Notes: generated from the sequence alone by a model not told the origin. A DNA stretch of 64,000 nt from Sinotaia quadrata (GCA_028829895.1 CM054180.1:110820635-110884634); one strand, 5' to 3'. Counted from the first letter of the stretch, positions 1 to 12,526 are shown. Made by a program: numbers and translations.

Positions 1-1750
1 GACCTTGTCCCATTGTGTGTCCCAAATATTCAAGACGAAAATGACCAAAGAAACATTTGGTTGGTCGAGCAGTCAGGTTACCTTCCTTCAAATGCTGGAA
101 TAACTTCTGTAACACTCCGAATGTGTTCTTCCAAAGTATGGATAGCCGCCAAAATGTCTTCCAAGGAGTTAGAGATTGATTCTGCTTTCATGGGTTCGAT
201 GAGCAAGCTCATCATCTTTGTGAAAACAGCTGGAACTGTGAGGATGCCGAATGGCATCAGCAAGCGTATTGAATGCTAAATTGAGACTGTCTGCCTCACA
301 GCCTGGAATTTACCTAAAACCTTTAGTGAAATCTAATTTAGTAAATTATATTGCTCCACTGAGCTGAGCCCAAATGTGGTCTGGTTCAGGCATCAGTTCG
401 GCTGAAAAAGCAATCAACTTGTTCAGCTATCTATACTCCATGCAAAATCAGTGTGTGCCATCTTTCTTTTTAACTAGGACAATAGGAGAGTTATATGAGG
501 ACTCCATCTTCTCGATCATAACTAAAGCTTACATACACCCAATTTCCGGTTTTACAGCATCCCGTTCAGCATAAGGTAAAACATACAGTTTCATGCAGAT
601 CAGTATCCCGTAGTTCGAACGTAAATTCACACAGACTCGTTTTTAAGTAAAAACATCGCAAGTTCTTTTTTTTTATCATGTTCCATAACTGTTGATTTTA
701 AGTCTAAGATTTAAAATAACATCATCAACAGTTTTAACATCTGTGTGATGCGGATTCGGCATTGGGTACAGAGGTAGCTTCATCCTCTATTACAATAGTA
801 GCAACCACCTTATCTGGGCATTCTTTATAGGTTTTCATAAGATTAGCATGAGAAAGTTTCACGTTTGATTTTATTCAAATTCGGAAATTGCACCAACACA
901 ATTTCTTAAGAACTTCGTAGGGTCCTTACCATGATACATCTAATTTGTTTCGGTGCAGAGGTAGCAACAACAACATCCGCATACTGATATGAATGTTACA
1001 TGCTTTTGTTTTACAGTTGTACAGACGTGTTTGTCTAGTTTTACTTTTGTGTGCATTCTCAATCACTATCTGACACGAAGTAACAATAGTTTGCAAGTTC
1101 GATCACATGTGCGTTATACAGATTCTGCTAGCCAGTTCTCTGTCTAATACTCTCATAAACATGGGTCCCCTAAGAGTTTGAAAGGAAAAAATTGGGTGGA
1201 ATTTTGTGGCACTTCATGCAAAGCATGAAAATGCACAAAAATGCTGGAAAATACATATCCCAATTGATTGGTCTTTCCACTCACAATTTTCTCAAAGAAT
1301 TTGGTTAGTGTAGCATTCAGATTTTCAACTAAACCATTACACATAGTGTGGTAAGGAGTAGTTTGAAAATGCTTTACTCTCAATAGATGATTAATCTCTT
1401 TCATTAATTCGGTGACTCATAGGGACTCATGGTGAGTCCCTATTGAACAAAATTTCTTCTGGATATCCTACACGTGAGAAATTACTGAACAGCTCATTTG
1501 CTACTAATATGGTACTAATTGAGCTAAGCACTACCACGTCAGGGTGTAGTGTAGCATAAAATAATCAATGAGTTCAATAACCGTTGTAAACGAAATAAAT
1601 ACATTTATTAAAACAATTTTTAGATGCGAATGTGTTCCTGTTATTTACGATGTTGCAATTTCAGATTTGTGTGGGTGGGAAGACAACAGAACCGTCTCGA
1701 GGAAGAATAAACTAGTCATGCAAAACCTGGGACAGCATACTGCATTCTAG
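1..1750 (-). mobile_element. Degenerate Ty3/gypsy-type pol, integrase upstream of reverse transcriptase (Gmr1-like order)
   Basis: Read on the minus strand from about 1620 downwards: an integrase core (about 1620-1150) with the TTPYH..CNGLVE motif; an integrase C-terminal GPY-type module (GPYEVLKK near 925-900, then SHANLMKTY near 850-825); a linker; and a reverse transcriptase from about 600 to 1, with SPIVLVKKKDG near 490-460, MPFG near 255-244 and the ARPTKC/LGHTMGQG block near 70-1. Several stops and frame breaks show it is dead. Standard Ty3/gypsy elements run PR-RT-RH-IN; here IN precedes RT in the same orientation without a break, as in the Gmr1 clade. No LTR was recognised beside it, and it is cut by the window start. 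Confidence 0.75.
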
Positions 1751-1969
1751 ACAAGGGAGACAAATATAGAACTGATGCAAAGGAGATGGAAGTCAGAACT
1801 GTTTATTTGGAGGTACTTTAATTTCCCAACTCCACTCCCACTGTAAATAATTAGAATTTTCAATTTTTCGTAGTATCTTGATACTATTTGATATTTGATA
1901 TAATAAGTAAACATTGATATTTTAATATACATAATATATTTATTTGGAAACAAGGGCGGCTTCGCTACC

Positions 1970-2165
1970 AACCCCCCTCACCGACAGAGGGCAGTTGAGG
2001 GTGTGCGCCAAACTGGTGCGAACTGGTTCACCCCCTTCCGCCAGCACTCCTGCTCTCCACCTCAGACATACCGCGAGGCTATGGGGATCCCACGGAGGCA
2101 GACCAAGACTGAGAACATCATGAAGATGAAAGGTCTATTGCGGCTTCTGGGGTGAGTGTGAGCGA
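1970..2165 (-). repeat. GC-rich interspersed repeat, copy 1
   Basis: This is the reverse complement of sequences at 39305-39512 and 44873-45095, with partial relatives at 21725-21862 (+) and 31655-31712 (-). Shared words include GGCGCACACCCTCAACTGCC and CTGGCGGAAGGGGGTGAA. It stands out as GC-rich in an AT-rich setting. Its function is unknown. An open frame through it is broken by a stop in this copy, so I do not call it coding. Confidence 0.75.
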
Positions 2166-2166
2166 A

Positions 2167-2167
<1 letters not shown>

Positions 2168-2201
<34 letters not shown>

Positions 2202-2235
2202 CACACACACACACACATACACACACACACACACT
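2168..2235. repeat. (AC)n microsatellite
   Basis: Nearly pure CA/AC dinucleotide run with single interruptions, abutting the end of the GC-rich repeat. Confidence 0.95.
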
Positions 2236-2500
2236 TGGACTGGGGTTTATAAATTTTGCTATTGCTCAACACTCCCAAAGTCGTTAGGACAAAGCCAATA
2301 TGGTTTTTCAGTTTCAACTTTGTTAAAACATAATTATAAATAACCAACACGATCCAAACGTTTTGATTCTGTTACTCATGAAATAGCAAGATACAATCGT
2401 CTACTTCATGTAAATTAAAAATTAGAAGATTGCAACATTTGGTATTATTCTATTCCCACTGCTAGTATTACTACTTTTACTTCTATTTTTACCAATACTA

Positions 2501-2630
<130 letters not shown>

Positions 2631-2702
2631 TGTCTGTCGAGAGCGAGAATGGAAAACTGGTCAAACAACACACCCCACATGAAACATTCATTTCGACATC
2701 TA

Positions 2703-3170
2703 GATGCTTTAGCCCTCTTCCAAAAGATAATGCGCTGCAACACTATCAACAAAAAATGTTGATAAATGACGCTAAGAGAGATCTCAAGAGATATTTCCGT
2801 TTTGCGTAGGTGTAATCTGACGTGCAAATGAAGATACAAAATAAAACAACTAACAATGTAATGGTTCTTCGTATGTTATTAATTTCAGCATTGAAGATTT
2901 TATACTGTTTGTTTGGTATTTGTTGAGGCCACTTCATTTTAGAACTTTTGTTTTGCTATTTATTGTTTTTTTTTTAAAAAAAAAAAACCTAGCCAGGCAA
3001 TCTGTCTTCCTCCTAATTATTTTTTTTTCAACTTCTTTCCAAAAGATAATGCGCCACAAATACATTAACATAAATGTTAATAAATGACGCTAAGAGAGAT
3101 CAAGAGATATTTCCGTTTTGTGTAGGTGTAACCTGACGCGCAACTGAAGATACAGAATATTAAATAACAA
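2703..3170. repeat. Direct repeat of ~140 bp with a small conserved hairpin
   Basis: 2715-2860 and 3040-3170 share TTCCAAAAGATAATGCGC, AAATGACGCTAAGAGAGAT and GATATTTCCGTTTTG, differing mainly by transitions. Each copy holds a short inverted repeat: TCAACA/TGTTGA at 2746-2762 and TTAACA/TGTTAA at 3065-3080. The C-G pair of one is a T-A pair in the other. The ~180 bp between the copies holds a poly-T/poly-A stretch. Confidence 0.7.
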
Positions 3171-3840
3171 TGTAATTTATTTAGCGATTGGTAGGAAGCT
3201 GCTGGACAAAAGTGGCTTTGGAGAGCGTTTCGTAAAATCTACTTTCACTTTTTTTTTCCCTTTTGCATCACACGGTGATTCAAATTTAATCTCGAAATCT
3301 CGAAACAAAATGGCGACAGAAGTGAGGTCGACATAGAGTTCGTGCGTGTAAATGAAGTGAAATGTAATTTGGTATGCAGGATGAAGATTCACATAAAGAA
3401 GTGTTAAAAGTGTGAATAATAGTATTTGAATTATATTTCGTTTTTGTACTGTGGGAATTTTCATGTGCAAAGATTAGACATCAATTAACAAATGCATCGT
3501 GAAGTTGTGAATTGTCAAGGGTAACATCCACATGACATTACGTAATCCAACTTTGTGACGTCAATCTTCCCTTGACGTAAATTGAATATTTGCCTCACAT
3601 TGTTACTTTTAATTCATCAATGCACCTACGTTACTCGAATTATAAATTCTCTGACAATCTTTCATTTGTCAATTTTACTGATTTCTTTTTGAAATGTATT
3701 GATAACTAACAGATCAACAACATTTCATTTTATTGTTACGCACTTTTAACCCATCTGATTGATGATGGAGAAGGAAAAAAATATTCTAACAAGGATTATA
3801 TTTCGCCCACGTTAAAAATACATTCACTAGACACATGTTT
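3171..3840. other. Intergenic, nothing recognised
   Basis: AT-rich unique-looking sequence. No domain, RNA gene or clear repeat was seen on either strand. Confidence 0.5.
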
Positions 3841-4790
3841 CGGAGTGTTCTAGTGGAAAATGGACTAATGGAAGACCAGAAACAAAACCTCAGAGGAAAT
3901 GGATTAAAGAGGAAACTATGAAAGTAATGGTCTTTATTATGAAAGTCAACCAACAATAACAGGATATAAGAAAAGGATGCATGAAATCTGGCAAAAACAA
4001 TATCCATGTGATATTATCAGTGAACAACGGCTCCTGAACCAAGAAAAGATCTATCATGCGCAATGAGATTCTTACTAACGTAGAATTAAAATATATTGAA
4101 CAGGAACAAACTAATTTAACAAATCTGGCTGATGACCACACTGAAGAAATAAGTAATGAACTAATTGATGAACAACAATGCATGTTAGAAGAAATAAAAG
4201 ATTTCATGGACGACATATATAAATCACATGTAGGAAGAACACCAACTCAAAGACTACAAAACAACAAAGCTTTAACAGCAGCAACTCACAAGGCAAATAA
4301 AATAGTAAGGTACATCTCCACAAAAGATATTACTGAGACTAATAGCCTCATATGTGCTACAGCAAAACTAATTGAAATATATATATAATACCATCCATAG
4401 CACAAACTAAAGAAACCATCAGTACCATCATGGAAAGGAAGAATAGAAAATAAAATTTAGTGTACTAGGAAAGAAATAAGCCAAATAACAGCAACAGTTC
4501 ATAACAATGGAAACCTGAAGCAGGCATTAGTAAACAAATACCATCTAAATTATACAAATATTAAGACTGCAATAGAAGATGCCAAACAAGGGCTACAGTG
4601 ACTCAGTCACCATCTTAAAAGATATACTGCAAGAGGTCAACAATTCCAAAAGACCAAAATATTCAAAACTGACCCTGGAAGAATATATCAAGAATTCAAA
4701 GGAAATCCCAGAACAGAACAAGAGATTCCAAACACTAAGGACACCAGAATATTATGGGAGAACTATCCAAAACTAATTAGAAGTGATGAG
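3840..4790 (+). pseudogene. Degenerate LINE-type coding fragment, region upstream of RT
   Basis: Across frame breaks the plus strand reads GYKKRMHEIW then SEQRLLNQ (about 3962-4045), an acidic stretch (NVELKYIEQEQ, 4076-4108), and later IEDAKQGLQ, HLKRYTARGQQF and KTKIFKTDPGRIYQEF (about 4570-4700). This combination matches a region often found just before the reverse transcriptase in a family of non-LTR retrotransposons: an RM..IW..TEQRL..Q block, then RYE.R...F.QN..F..D...FY.E. No RT follows, because the sequence changes into another repeat near 4800. It is broken by several stops. Family assignment is from recall of the motif only. Confidence 0.6.
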
Positions 4791-4825
4791 AATCTTAATT
4801 TTATTTTATTAATGATCCTTCAGCA

Positions 4826-5030
4826 GACACCACTCATCTCTCTCTTGGCAGATATACTGGTGCTGTAATTTTTTTCTCTCTTCCACAACATAAAACATAA
4901 GTATTCATGGTCACATAATCTTTCCACAGGTGGAAAACGTCTTACTAAACGAAAAGGCAAATCTGATTTAATCTATATTTAGCAAGCCACCATCCACCAA
5001 CTTTCTTATCCAACATAAGATTATCAATAT
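4826..5030 (+). repeat. Interspersed repeat family B, copy 1
   Basis: This aligns by eye with 51375-51560: both carry an AGGTGGAAAAC block, then CTATATTTAGC, then CCACC and CTT. A further related piece is at 26110-26300. It may be part of an LTR or MITE, but termini were not resolved. Confidence 0.6.
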
Positions 5031-6000
5031 GCATAAAATGCATATATGACAAATACAATGAAATAGATTACTTGTGTTCAGATAATTTCTGTTTCACAAT
5101 CTGTCATATTTACAATTCAAACAATATGTCAATACAAATCACATGTTAGATCTATCAGAAAACAGAAGTGAAGTTATTAAAGATATGTGATTATAGTATT
5201 TTATATAACCTGAATTAAGCATTGCTTGAACAGTCTTTCACTTGCTTTTTCAACAATATCCCAAAGTCCACGTCCACATTTGTCTTCCTCCACACATGTG
5301 AAAAACGCTGACATTGCTATTTTTTCTTGAAACCAAATTGAGCACTCTCTCTCTCTATCATGTTAGTATCAGTTCATTCAAGCAGAAGTCGATTACAGTA
5401 ATTCTGTTAATATCACTGTACTAGAATTTTCCTGATAAACTCAGTATACTTAGCTATGATACATCAAAAGTGTGTAGTGTACCCCATTATGCTTACACAC
5501 ACTGCAACAGACGCTTCCCACATATTCCCATTCATTCAGTTTAATAATCAGTGAACCAGTAGATTCAATAAATATGTAAAGGCACACATAATCAGGAGAC
5601 AAGCACTAACTTTTTCTGTTTATCACTTTATAACTCCATTCTGTCTTACATTCCAGTCTCAACTGACAGTTTCCTGCAACAGTATTTATTTACCCAATAC
5701 ATGCACATGGCATAATAAATACAGTGTATCAAAACAATGTCAAGTGCCAACACACTAAATGCAAGGATCTTAATTCATACACTTGTTTAAATAAAAATCA
5801 ACTCACATAGTATATCTCTACAGACGTTTAACATATCAATAGCAAAAATGCATTAAATATTTCTAAATCCATTCTCTCTCAATCAGTCAGCTAACTCACC
5901 ATCAAGCTAACAACCACCTTTAAAAACCAGACTACTTCTCTCCACTTCAAATTCAAAGTGATTAGACAGTACAGTTTTCTACAGCTGGTAAACTTGGTAG
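5031..6000. other. Intergenic, nothing recognised
   Basis: AT-rich sequence with short open frames only. No domain or RNA gene seen. Confidence 0.45.
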
Positions 6001-6760
6001 AGATGGAGAAAGAGGAAGCCAGTGACTTCGGTTTGGGGGATCATTTGGAACATAAAGCTATAGAGTATGTGACAAACTAAATAAAAGAAAGAGAAGAACT
6101 AGAAATAAAAAGAAACATGAAAGAGAAGAACTAAACTTAAAAAAGAAAGAATTAGAAATAAAAGAGAAGAATTAGAAATAAAAATGAACGAAAGTGACAA
6201 AAGATTGGTGATTGAATGAGAACTAACATTTGCCAAGATAGATACAAAACAAAGGAGATACACATAAGTTAACCTAAACCAGACAAAAATAAGTGAGAAT
6301 GTGTCTAATGTTCAGAAAGCTAGTATTAAATTTCGTTCTTTTCTTTTAACAAAGAAAGAAAGGAGAATATTGAGGATTATGTACTAAGTTTTGAACAATG
6401 TGCCATAAGATTAGGCCTACTAGAAAGTTTATGGCTCTCTTAGTTAGTGGCAGATATGAAAGGTCAGGATAGTATGGTCTTTGATAGGCTCCCAGAGGAA
6501 ATTGTGACATATATATAAGGCTGAACTGTAAGCGTACTTCAGAGTGATGAGTGAGACATACAGACAGAGGTTTAACCAGTTTAAGAAAAAGCAGGCTGAT
6601 GCTTTTTTTACAGGCACCTACAGCATATATTGACCAGTTAGAACTAGATGAGTTAGAGATTAGCAATGGGAAAGATGTTATGGATCATTTATGGTTGACA
6701 AGTTATAGGCGTCGTGCCTTGCAGCAAAAGTGTCTGAGAACCACTTCACATCAAAAGAGT
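6001..6760 (+). pseudogene. Degenerate LTR-retrotransposon gag-like fragment
   Basis: An N-terminal Lys/Glu-rich stretch (about 6001-6190) is followed by a stretch reading ENIEDYVLSFEQCA, then DMKGQDSMVFDRLPEE (about 6363-6510), then SETYRQRFNQFKKKQADAFF (about 6550-6610) across frameshifts. This is the pattern of gypsy-type gag proteins: an ED-Y---FE---- block, then -LKG-A---F-RLP, then T---YR--F---K. Multiple stops show it is not functional. No pol follows on this strand before the minisatellite at 7379. Assignment is by remembered family pattern. Confidence 0.55.
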
Positions 6761-6820
6761 GTAGTGTATTACTTTACACTTACTCAAACTGCTTCCCACC
6801 TCTACCATGCTTGGTCATAG

Positions 6821-7378
6821 CAGTTTACAATCAGTGAATCAAGATTGAATAACTCAATAACTATTTTATTGGAAGATCTAATACCAAACAAACATGCTTC
6901 AGAGTAATTCTGTTCTTCAAACGGTAATATGCTCATGAAATCTTTTGTATTAACTGAAATAGGCTGACAGTAATTCTCTGCTGTTTAAAAGGAATTTTAC
7001 TCATTTTACTCGAGAAATATTTTTGTCAAACCACACTTGATAGTAAGTCTACGCTGTTCCAACGGTATTTTACTCGTGAAATAGTTGTCAAACCAAACAT
7101 ACTTGATAGTAAGTCTACGCGCTGTTCCAACAATATTTTACTCGCGAGAAACTGTAGCCTACTAACCAAGTCTGCACGATACTAATTCACCACTTCATAA
7201 GATACGCCCAAATATCAAAAATTAAGTTTTTGCCCAAATATCAAGTATAATTATTTCCACTAAAGGTTAACTGAACAGACCTTCAAAGACAACTAGGCAT
7301 TCATTAATATGTGAAGTCATAAATACCAGTAAAGGAGTAATTTTCCTCCAAATGTTCATAATTAACACGTGTGTTACT
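6821..7378. repeat. AT-rich sequence with short degenerate direct repeats
   Basis: A block containing ATTTTACTCG and CTTGATAGTAAGTCTACGC recurs three to four times between about 6970 and 7150 (period about 85 bp). No gene was seen. Confidence 0.5.
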
Positions 7379-9013
7379 TAGAATAATATCTATAATAAGT
7401 TTGGAATAATATCTATAATTAGTTTGGAATAATACCTATAAGTTTGGAATAATACCTATAATAAGTTTGGAATAATATCTATAAGTTTGGAATAATATCT
7501 ATAATTTTGGAATAATACCTATAATTAGTTTGGAATAATACCTATAAGTTTGGAATAATATCTATAATTAGTTTGAAATAATACCTATAAGTTTGGAATA
7601 ATATCTATAATTAGTTTGGAATAATATCTATAAGTTTGGAATAATACCTATAAGTTTGGAATAATACCTATAATAAGTTTGGAATAATATCTATAAGCTT
7701 GGAATAATATCTATAATTAGTTTGGAATAATATCTATAAGTTTGGAATAATATCTATAATTAGTTTGGAATAATATCTATAAGTTTGGAATAATATCTAT
7801 AAGTTTGGAATAATATCTATAATTAGTTTGGAATAATATCTATAATTAGTTTGGAATAATATGTATAATTAGTTTGGAATAATATCTATAATTAGTTTGG
7901 AATAATATCTATAAGTTTGGAATAATACCTATAAGTTTGGAATAATACCTATAATAAGTTTGGAATAATATCTATAAGCTTGGAATAATATCTATAATTA
8001 GTTTGGAATAATATCTATAAGTTTGGAATAATATCTATAATTAGTTTGGAATAATATCTATAAGTTTGGAATAATATCTATAAGTTTGGAATAATATCTA
8101 TAAGTTTGGAATAATATCTATAATTAGTTTGGAATAATATCTATAATTAGTTTGGAATAATATCTATAATTAGTTTGGAATAATATCTATAATTAGTTTG
8201 GAATAATATCTATAAGTTTGGAATAATATCTATAATTAGTTTGGAATAATATCTATAATTAGTTTGGAATAATATCTATAAGTTTGGAATAATATCTATA
8301 AGTTTGGAATAATATCTATAATTAGTTTGGAATAATATCTATAATTAGTTTGGAATAATATCTATAAGTTTGGAATAATATCTATAATTAGTTTGGAATA
8401 ATATCTATAAGTTTGGAATAATATCTATAGGTTTGGAATAATATCTATAATTAGTTTGGAATATCTATAATTAGTTTGGAATAATATCTATAATTAGTTT
8501 GGAATAATATCTATAAGTTTGGAATAATATCTATATGTTTGGAATAATATCTATAATTAGTTTGGAATAATATTTATAATTAGTTTGGAATAATATCTAT
8601 AAGTTTGGAATAATATCTATAAGTTTGGAATAATATCTATAAGTTTGGAATAATATCTATAATTAGTTTGGAATAATATCTATAATTAGTTTGGAATAAT
8701 ATCTATAATTAGTTTGGAATAATATCTATAATTAGTTTGGAATAATATCTATAATTAGTTTGGAATAATATCTATAATTAGTTTGGAATAATATCTATAA
8801 GTTTGGAATAATATCTATAATTAGTTTGAAATAATATCTATAAGTTTGGAATAATATCTATAATTAGTTTGGAATAATATCTATAAGTTTGGAATAATAT
8901 CTATAATTAGTTTGGAATAATATCTATAATTAGTTTGGAATAATATCTATAATTAGTTTGGAATAATATCTATAATTAGTTTGGAATAATATCTATAATT
9001 AGTTTGGAATAAT
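7379..9013. repeat. 1.6-kb minisatellite with two interchangeable unit lengths
   Basis: About 75 tandem units of GTTTGGAATAATATCTATAA. One form is 20 bp and the other 23 bp (with an extra TTA before the next GTTTGG). The two forms alternate irregularly. A run marked by the rare variant AAGCTTGG occurs at 7695 and again at 7976, giving a higher-order duplication of 281 bp. Early units carry ACCTATA instead of ATCTATA; later units are more uniform. Confidence 0.97.
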
Positions 9014-10236
9014 GCCTAAAACGGGGGTTTAGACGAGCAAACAGAGCACCGCTGCCTTACAATCCAATAAAAGGAGGCCAGTCCCGCCAGGGATAAGCCA
9101 CAAACTTCAGAAGACGACAGGTTGAAACTCGCCCTGGAGGGGGGAAGAAACGCAAGCGTAAGCACTACAACTACAAAACTTTTAGTGAGTGTACTGTTTC
9201 ACATTCAGTATCATCATATACGTAAAGAGCGTTTCGGGTTTTTTTTGTATTTTCTTATCTGTTGTTCTGAAACAAGTCTCCAACGTCTTTTCCTATTTTT
9301 GTCAGTGATGAGGAGCGGACACTGTCTTGATATATGTATACATTGTGTGAAAACATTTTCTCAAGCGTGGTAAAAATTTTGTCGACACAACGAAACATCT
9401 GGTGTGGAAATAAATAGCACGTCACGCGACACATAATTCAGAACAGAGAATCTATGCAGGGCTCATTTGTCAGGAATGACGTCACGCAGGACTCATTTAT
9501 CATAAAATTAATTATGCAGAACGTGTATTTATCAAGGAGATAAAGGCCTAATTTATCTCTCAAACGAGCATTCACAGTCGATAGGTTTCTACTGGAATTG
9601 AATTACAAAACTAAGGATGTGAGTACATAATATTTGTTTAAATAAATAAAAGAAAAAGAAAACAGTCAAATACATTAAATAAAAATGAATTATTAAACAA
9701 AATTAAATTAAATCAGAAAATACAGAATATTTAGGAATGGATTAAGGTTGGGAGTGAGTTATACAGGCTCCTCAGGTGTCTAATCCCCCCCCCCCACCTC
9801 TCAACTCAAAGAAATGAAACAAGTTAACTATAAACAGATCTACATTCAGAATTAATACGACCGGATATTCATATCCACCAGTAGCCCACCCAATTAAAAT
9901 GCTAATTTGGTTTTGTTTTGCAATGGTAGTCTTACTCATTTTGGGGAGGGAGGAGGGTCGGGTAAGTGGTTTGTATTCATTTTCAAAATTGTTATTTACT
10001 CTTTAGGGCTCTGCGCATGTCAATAAAGAGTCTATTTACTTTTGAGCCTGATGCGTCTAAAATGCCCGTGAAACTATATAGCTAATGTGATATTATTTGG
10101 AGATTCAGGCCGTTTGAGAATCTGAGGATAATAAATGGGGCGATGTATGATTATGCATCTAGCTCATAGTTCAAGGGCGCAATTAATGAACTAAATCACC
10201 TACAGTTGTCGATGCAGGCAATTAGTTTAGTATGGT
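9014..10236. other. Intergenic; weak TATA-like and donor-like signals at the left end
   Basis: 9030-9160 is less AT-rich. It holds a CAATAAAAGG word near 9064 and, about 90 bp on, GCAAGCGTAAGC, which could be a first exon and donor on the plus strand. No coding exon was found to the right, so no gene is called. The rest is AT-rich with no recognised feature. Confidence 0.3.
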
Positions 10237-10899
10237 TGTGACGGTCGGGTATTAGTTATAATTATTGTCAAATCTCCACACAGTAATCCCAGCCAAATAT
10301 AAACACAATACAATCTTTTAGGTTACAGTTGTATTTCACGGTACAAACGACGCCACGCTGAATTGCATTTCCCAATACAAACAATACAATACCAATACCT
10401 GTCGCCGCTATACTCTGGGGTCTTTGTAATAATTACTTATACCAACTATGTATAAATAGCTAGGATACAAGACCTACATGTGCCGGTGCAGAGTATGGGT
10501 CACTGGTTAGATATGTATATCTGCAACTGTTACGCCGATATACTGGTACGTCGCCAATTTGGCTCCGCCCCCAACTCAGATTTCAGCTGAGAATTAATGT
10601 TTATGAAGATATATATATATATAACGATTATAATTACACGAACAAAGGACAAGACGTAATCATGAGGTTATCACTACGACAATAACGATAGAACTAACAA
10701 ACACGCTTGTAAAACAATAACTCGTTCTTCTAACGTTCGATTTAAATACAACAAATGAAAATTTATATAAAATATATATATATATGGGAACATTTCCCAT
10801 CATACAACAATACCTAGAGAAAAGGCTTAACAATTAAAACTTAATAGGAAATAGAAATAGAGCAAGTATACGTTTTTTTTTTTTACATGAGTTGTCACA
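10237..10899 (+). mobile_element. Possible solo LTR (663 bp)
   Basis: The segment begins TGTGAC and ends GTCACA, a perfect 6-bp terminal inverted repeat of the TG...CA type. It contains a TATA box (TATAAATAG, 10451-10459) about 215 bp in, as an LTR promoter would. The flanks (ATGGT and GATCA) do not form a target-site duplication, so the ends may be coincidental or the flanks diverged. Confidence 0.35.
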
Positions 10900-11078
10900 G
10901 ATCAGAGTTTTACAGAGATAAATGTACACAAGGTAGATAACCATTTCAAAGACGGCAGCTGTCACTAGAATTGTTTTCACAATCACACTGTTTGCAACAA
11001 GTCAATTTCTTTCTTATCAGATAAATGTCCAATATACCCCTTCAAGGCTCATTAAAAATTATACAAATGTTCCAGACT

Positions 11079-11265
11079 CTTCGATGCGCTCACAAAGCAC
11101 ACGATGGAGAATTGTCCAGAAATGTGTATGCGTTATATAAACACACCATAGAGAATCATCCAGAAATTTGTATGCGTTATCAAAGCACACTATGGAGAAT
11201 CATCAAAGCACACCATAGAGAATCATCCAGAAATGTGTATGCGTTATCAAAACACACCATAGAGA
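11079..11265. repeat. Minisatellite, ~46-bp unit, ~4 copies
   Basis: The unit contains CACACCATAGAGAATCATCC and AGAAATGTGTATGCGTTAT. A reverse-complement relative lies at about 27735-27850, so this is part of a dispersed element. Confidence 0.8.
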
Positions 11266-11312
11266 CCAAGTTCAAAACAATTGCCACAAAGCACGGTATG
11301 TTAATTGTATAA

Positions 11313-12205
11313 AATAAGAGCTGAATATTACTTTAATACAAACATACTAGTACCAGTTCAACAATGCAGAAATAGTATAATACAATAATACAATATAATA
11401 TTTTCTTCACTATGTAACGATACTAAAAATTTTTAAGCGCTTCAATGTACAAAAAACCATTAATTTATATTATTAATATATAAATGTAGCACGCTCTCCG
11501 TTTGCATTACTGCTTTCTGTCTTATTCGCTCTGACATTACTGACTAATTGCTAGGCAGGTGCCGCTTCCAACATTCACAGATTTAACACAGGGGAGAAGG
11601 GGAGATTATTCTATAAGAGAACAACCCTCAGCCTTTACCAAACATTGATCTCCATTGTATAACAAAACAAGGGATTTGTACATAATAGTGTATGGTATCA
11701 TTTGGAATGGAATACACCCACAAATATATTTATCATTGTCCTTGTTTCTAAATTCAGAGAATAATTTACAAAGATTAATCATGTATCACCTATGCTGACA
11801 AGTTTCTATGGTGAAACAGAACACATCAGTGAATCATACATAAACTGATTCTGGTCTTAGCTGTGAACAGCGTCCTAAATTAAGTTACGCACTTTCCGCT
11901 CCTGACTTGTAGGGGACATAATCTAATGCAAGGGGCTTCTTTAGTTTGATCTTTTGCATTGTCAGAGACAGCATTAGGTATGTTCATATTTTAGCCTACA
12001 AATAGAAAGAAGACTCAATGCGGCCAGATTTAATAGCCAAGAAAGAATGGCCATAGTGTCAGACTGACAAACACTTAATATGAAGGTAAGAATCAACACG
12101 AGCGATCTGGAATCAACAATGAAATATAAATATAAATAATTAATCTAAACCGTGGACTTCAACGTTTGTTTGATACAGGCAATGTTGGCACTGATCAACG
12201 AGCAT
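11313..12205. other. Intergenic 3' of the TRIM-NHR gene, nothing recognised
   Basis: AT-rich. No domain, RNA gene or strong repeat seen. Confidence 0.4.
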
Positions 12206-12385
12206 GTAAAGAGAGAAATACGGTTGTTATTTATCACTAAATGTGGTTATGTAAAGAGAGAAATACGGTTGTTATTTATCACTAAATGTGGTTATGTAAA
12301 GAGAGAAATACGGTTGTTATTTATCACCAAATGTGGTTATGTAAAGAGAGAAATACGGTTGTTATTTATCACTAAATGTGGTTAT
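12206..12385. repeat. Minisatellite, 45-bp unit, exactly 4 copies
   Basis: Four near-identical 45-bp units beginning GTAAAGAGAGAAATACGG fill 180 bp. Because 45 is a multiple of 3 the array stays open as a 15-residue peptide repeat, but nothing suggests it is translated. It lies about 140 bp beyond the TRIM-NHR polyadenylation signal. Confidence 0.95.
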
Positions 12386-12520
12386 GAGAGTTTACCACAG
12401 TTAATAAAAATACCCATCTATCTGTATTCATGTATGTCTGTCTATCTACCTATCTATCTATATCCCTATCCATTGAACATGAGGCACATTTCTTGCAGAA
12501 ATTTGTGACGTGTAATAATA

Positions 12521-12526
12521 TTTATT
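12521..12526 (-). terminator. Polyadenylation signal AATAAA of the TRIM-NHR gene
   Basis: A canonical AATAAA on the minus strand, 67 bp after the stop codon at 12593. It is the first one downstream of the modelled last exon. Confidence 0.6.

Noticed and set aside
9064..9160. Possible plus-strand promoter and first exon (CAATAAAAGG, GCGTAAGC)
   Set aside because: No downstream coding exon on this strand; the signals are too weak alone.
12152..12508. 118-codon open frame with a 15-residue repeat
   Set aside because: 45-bp minisatellite artefact downstream of the TRIM-NHR gene.
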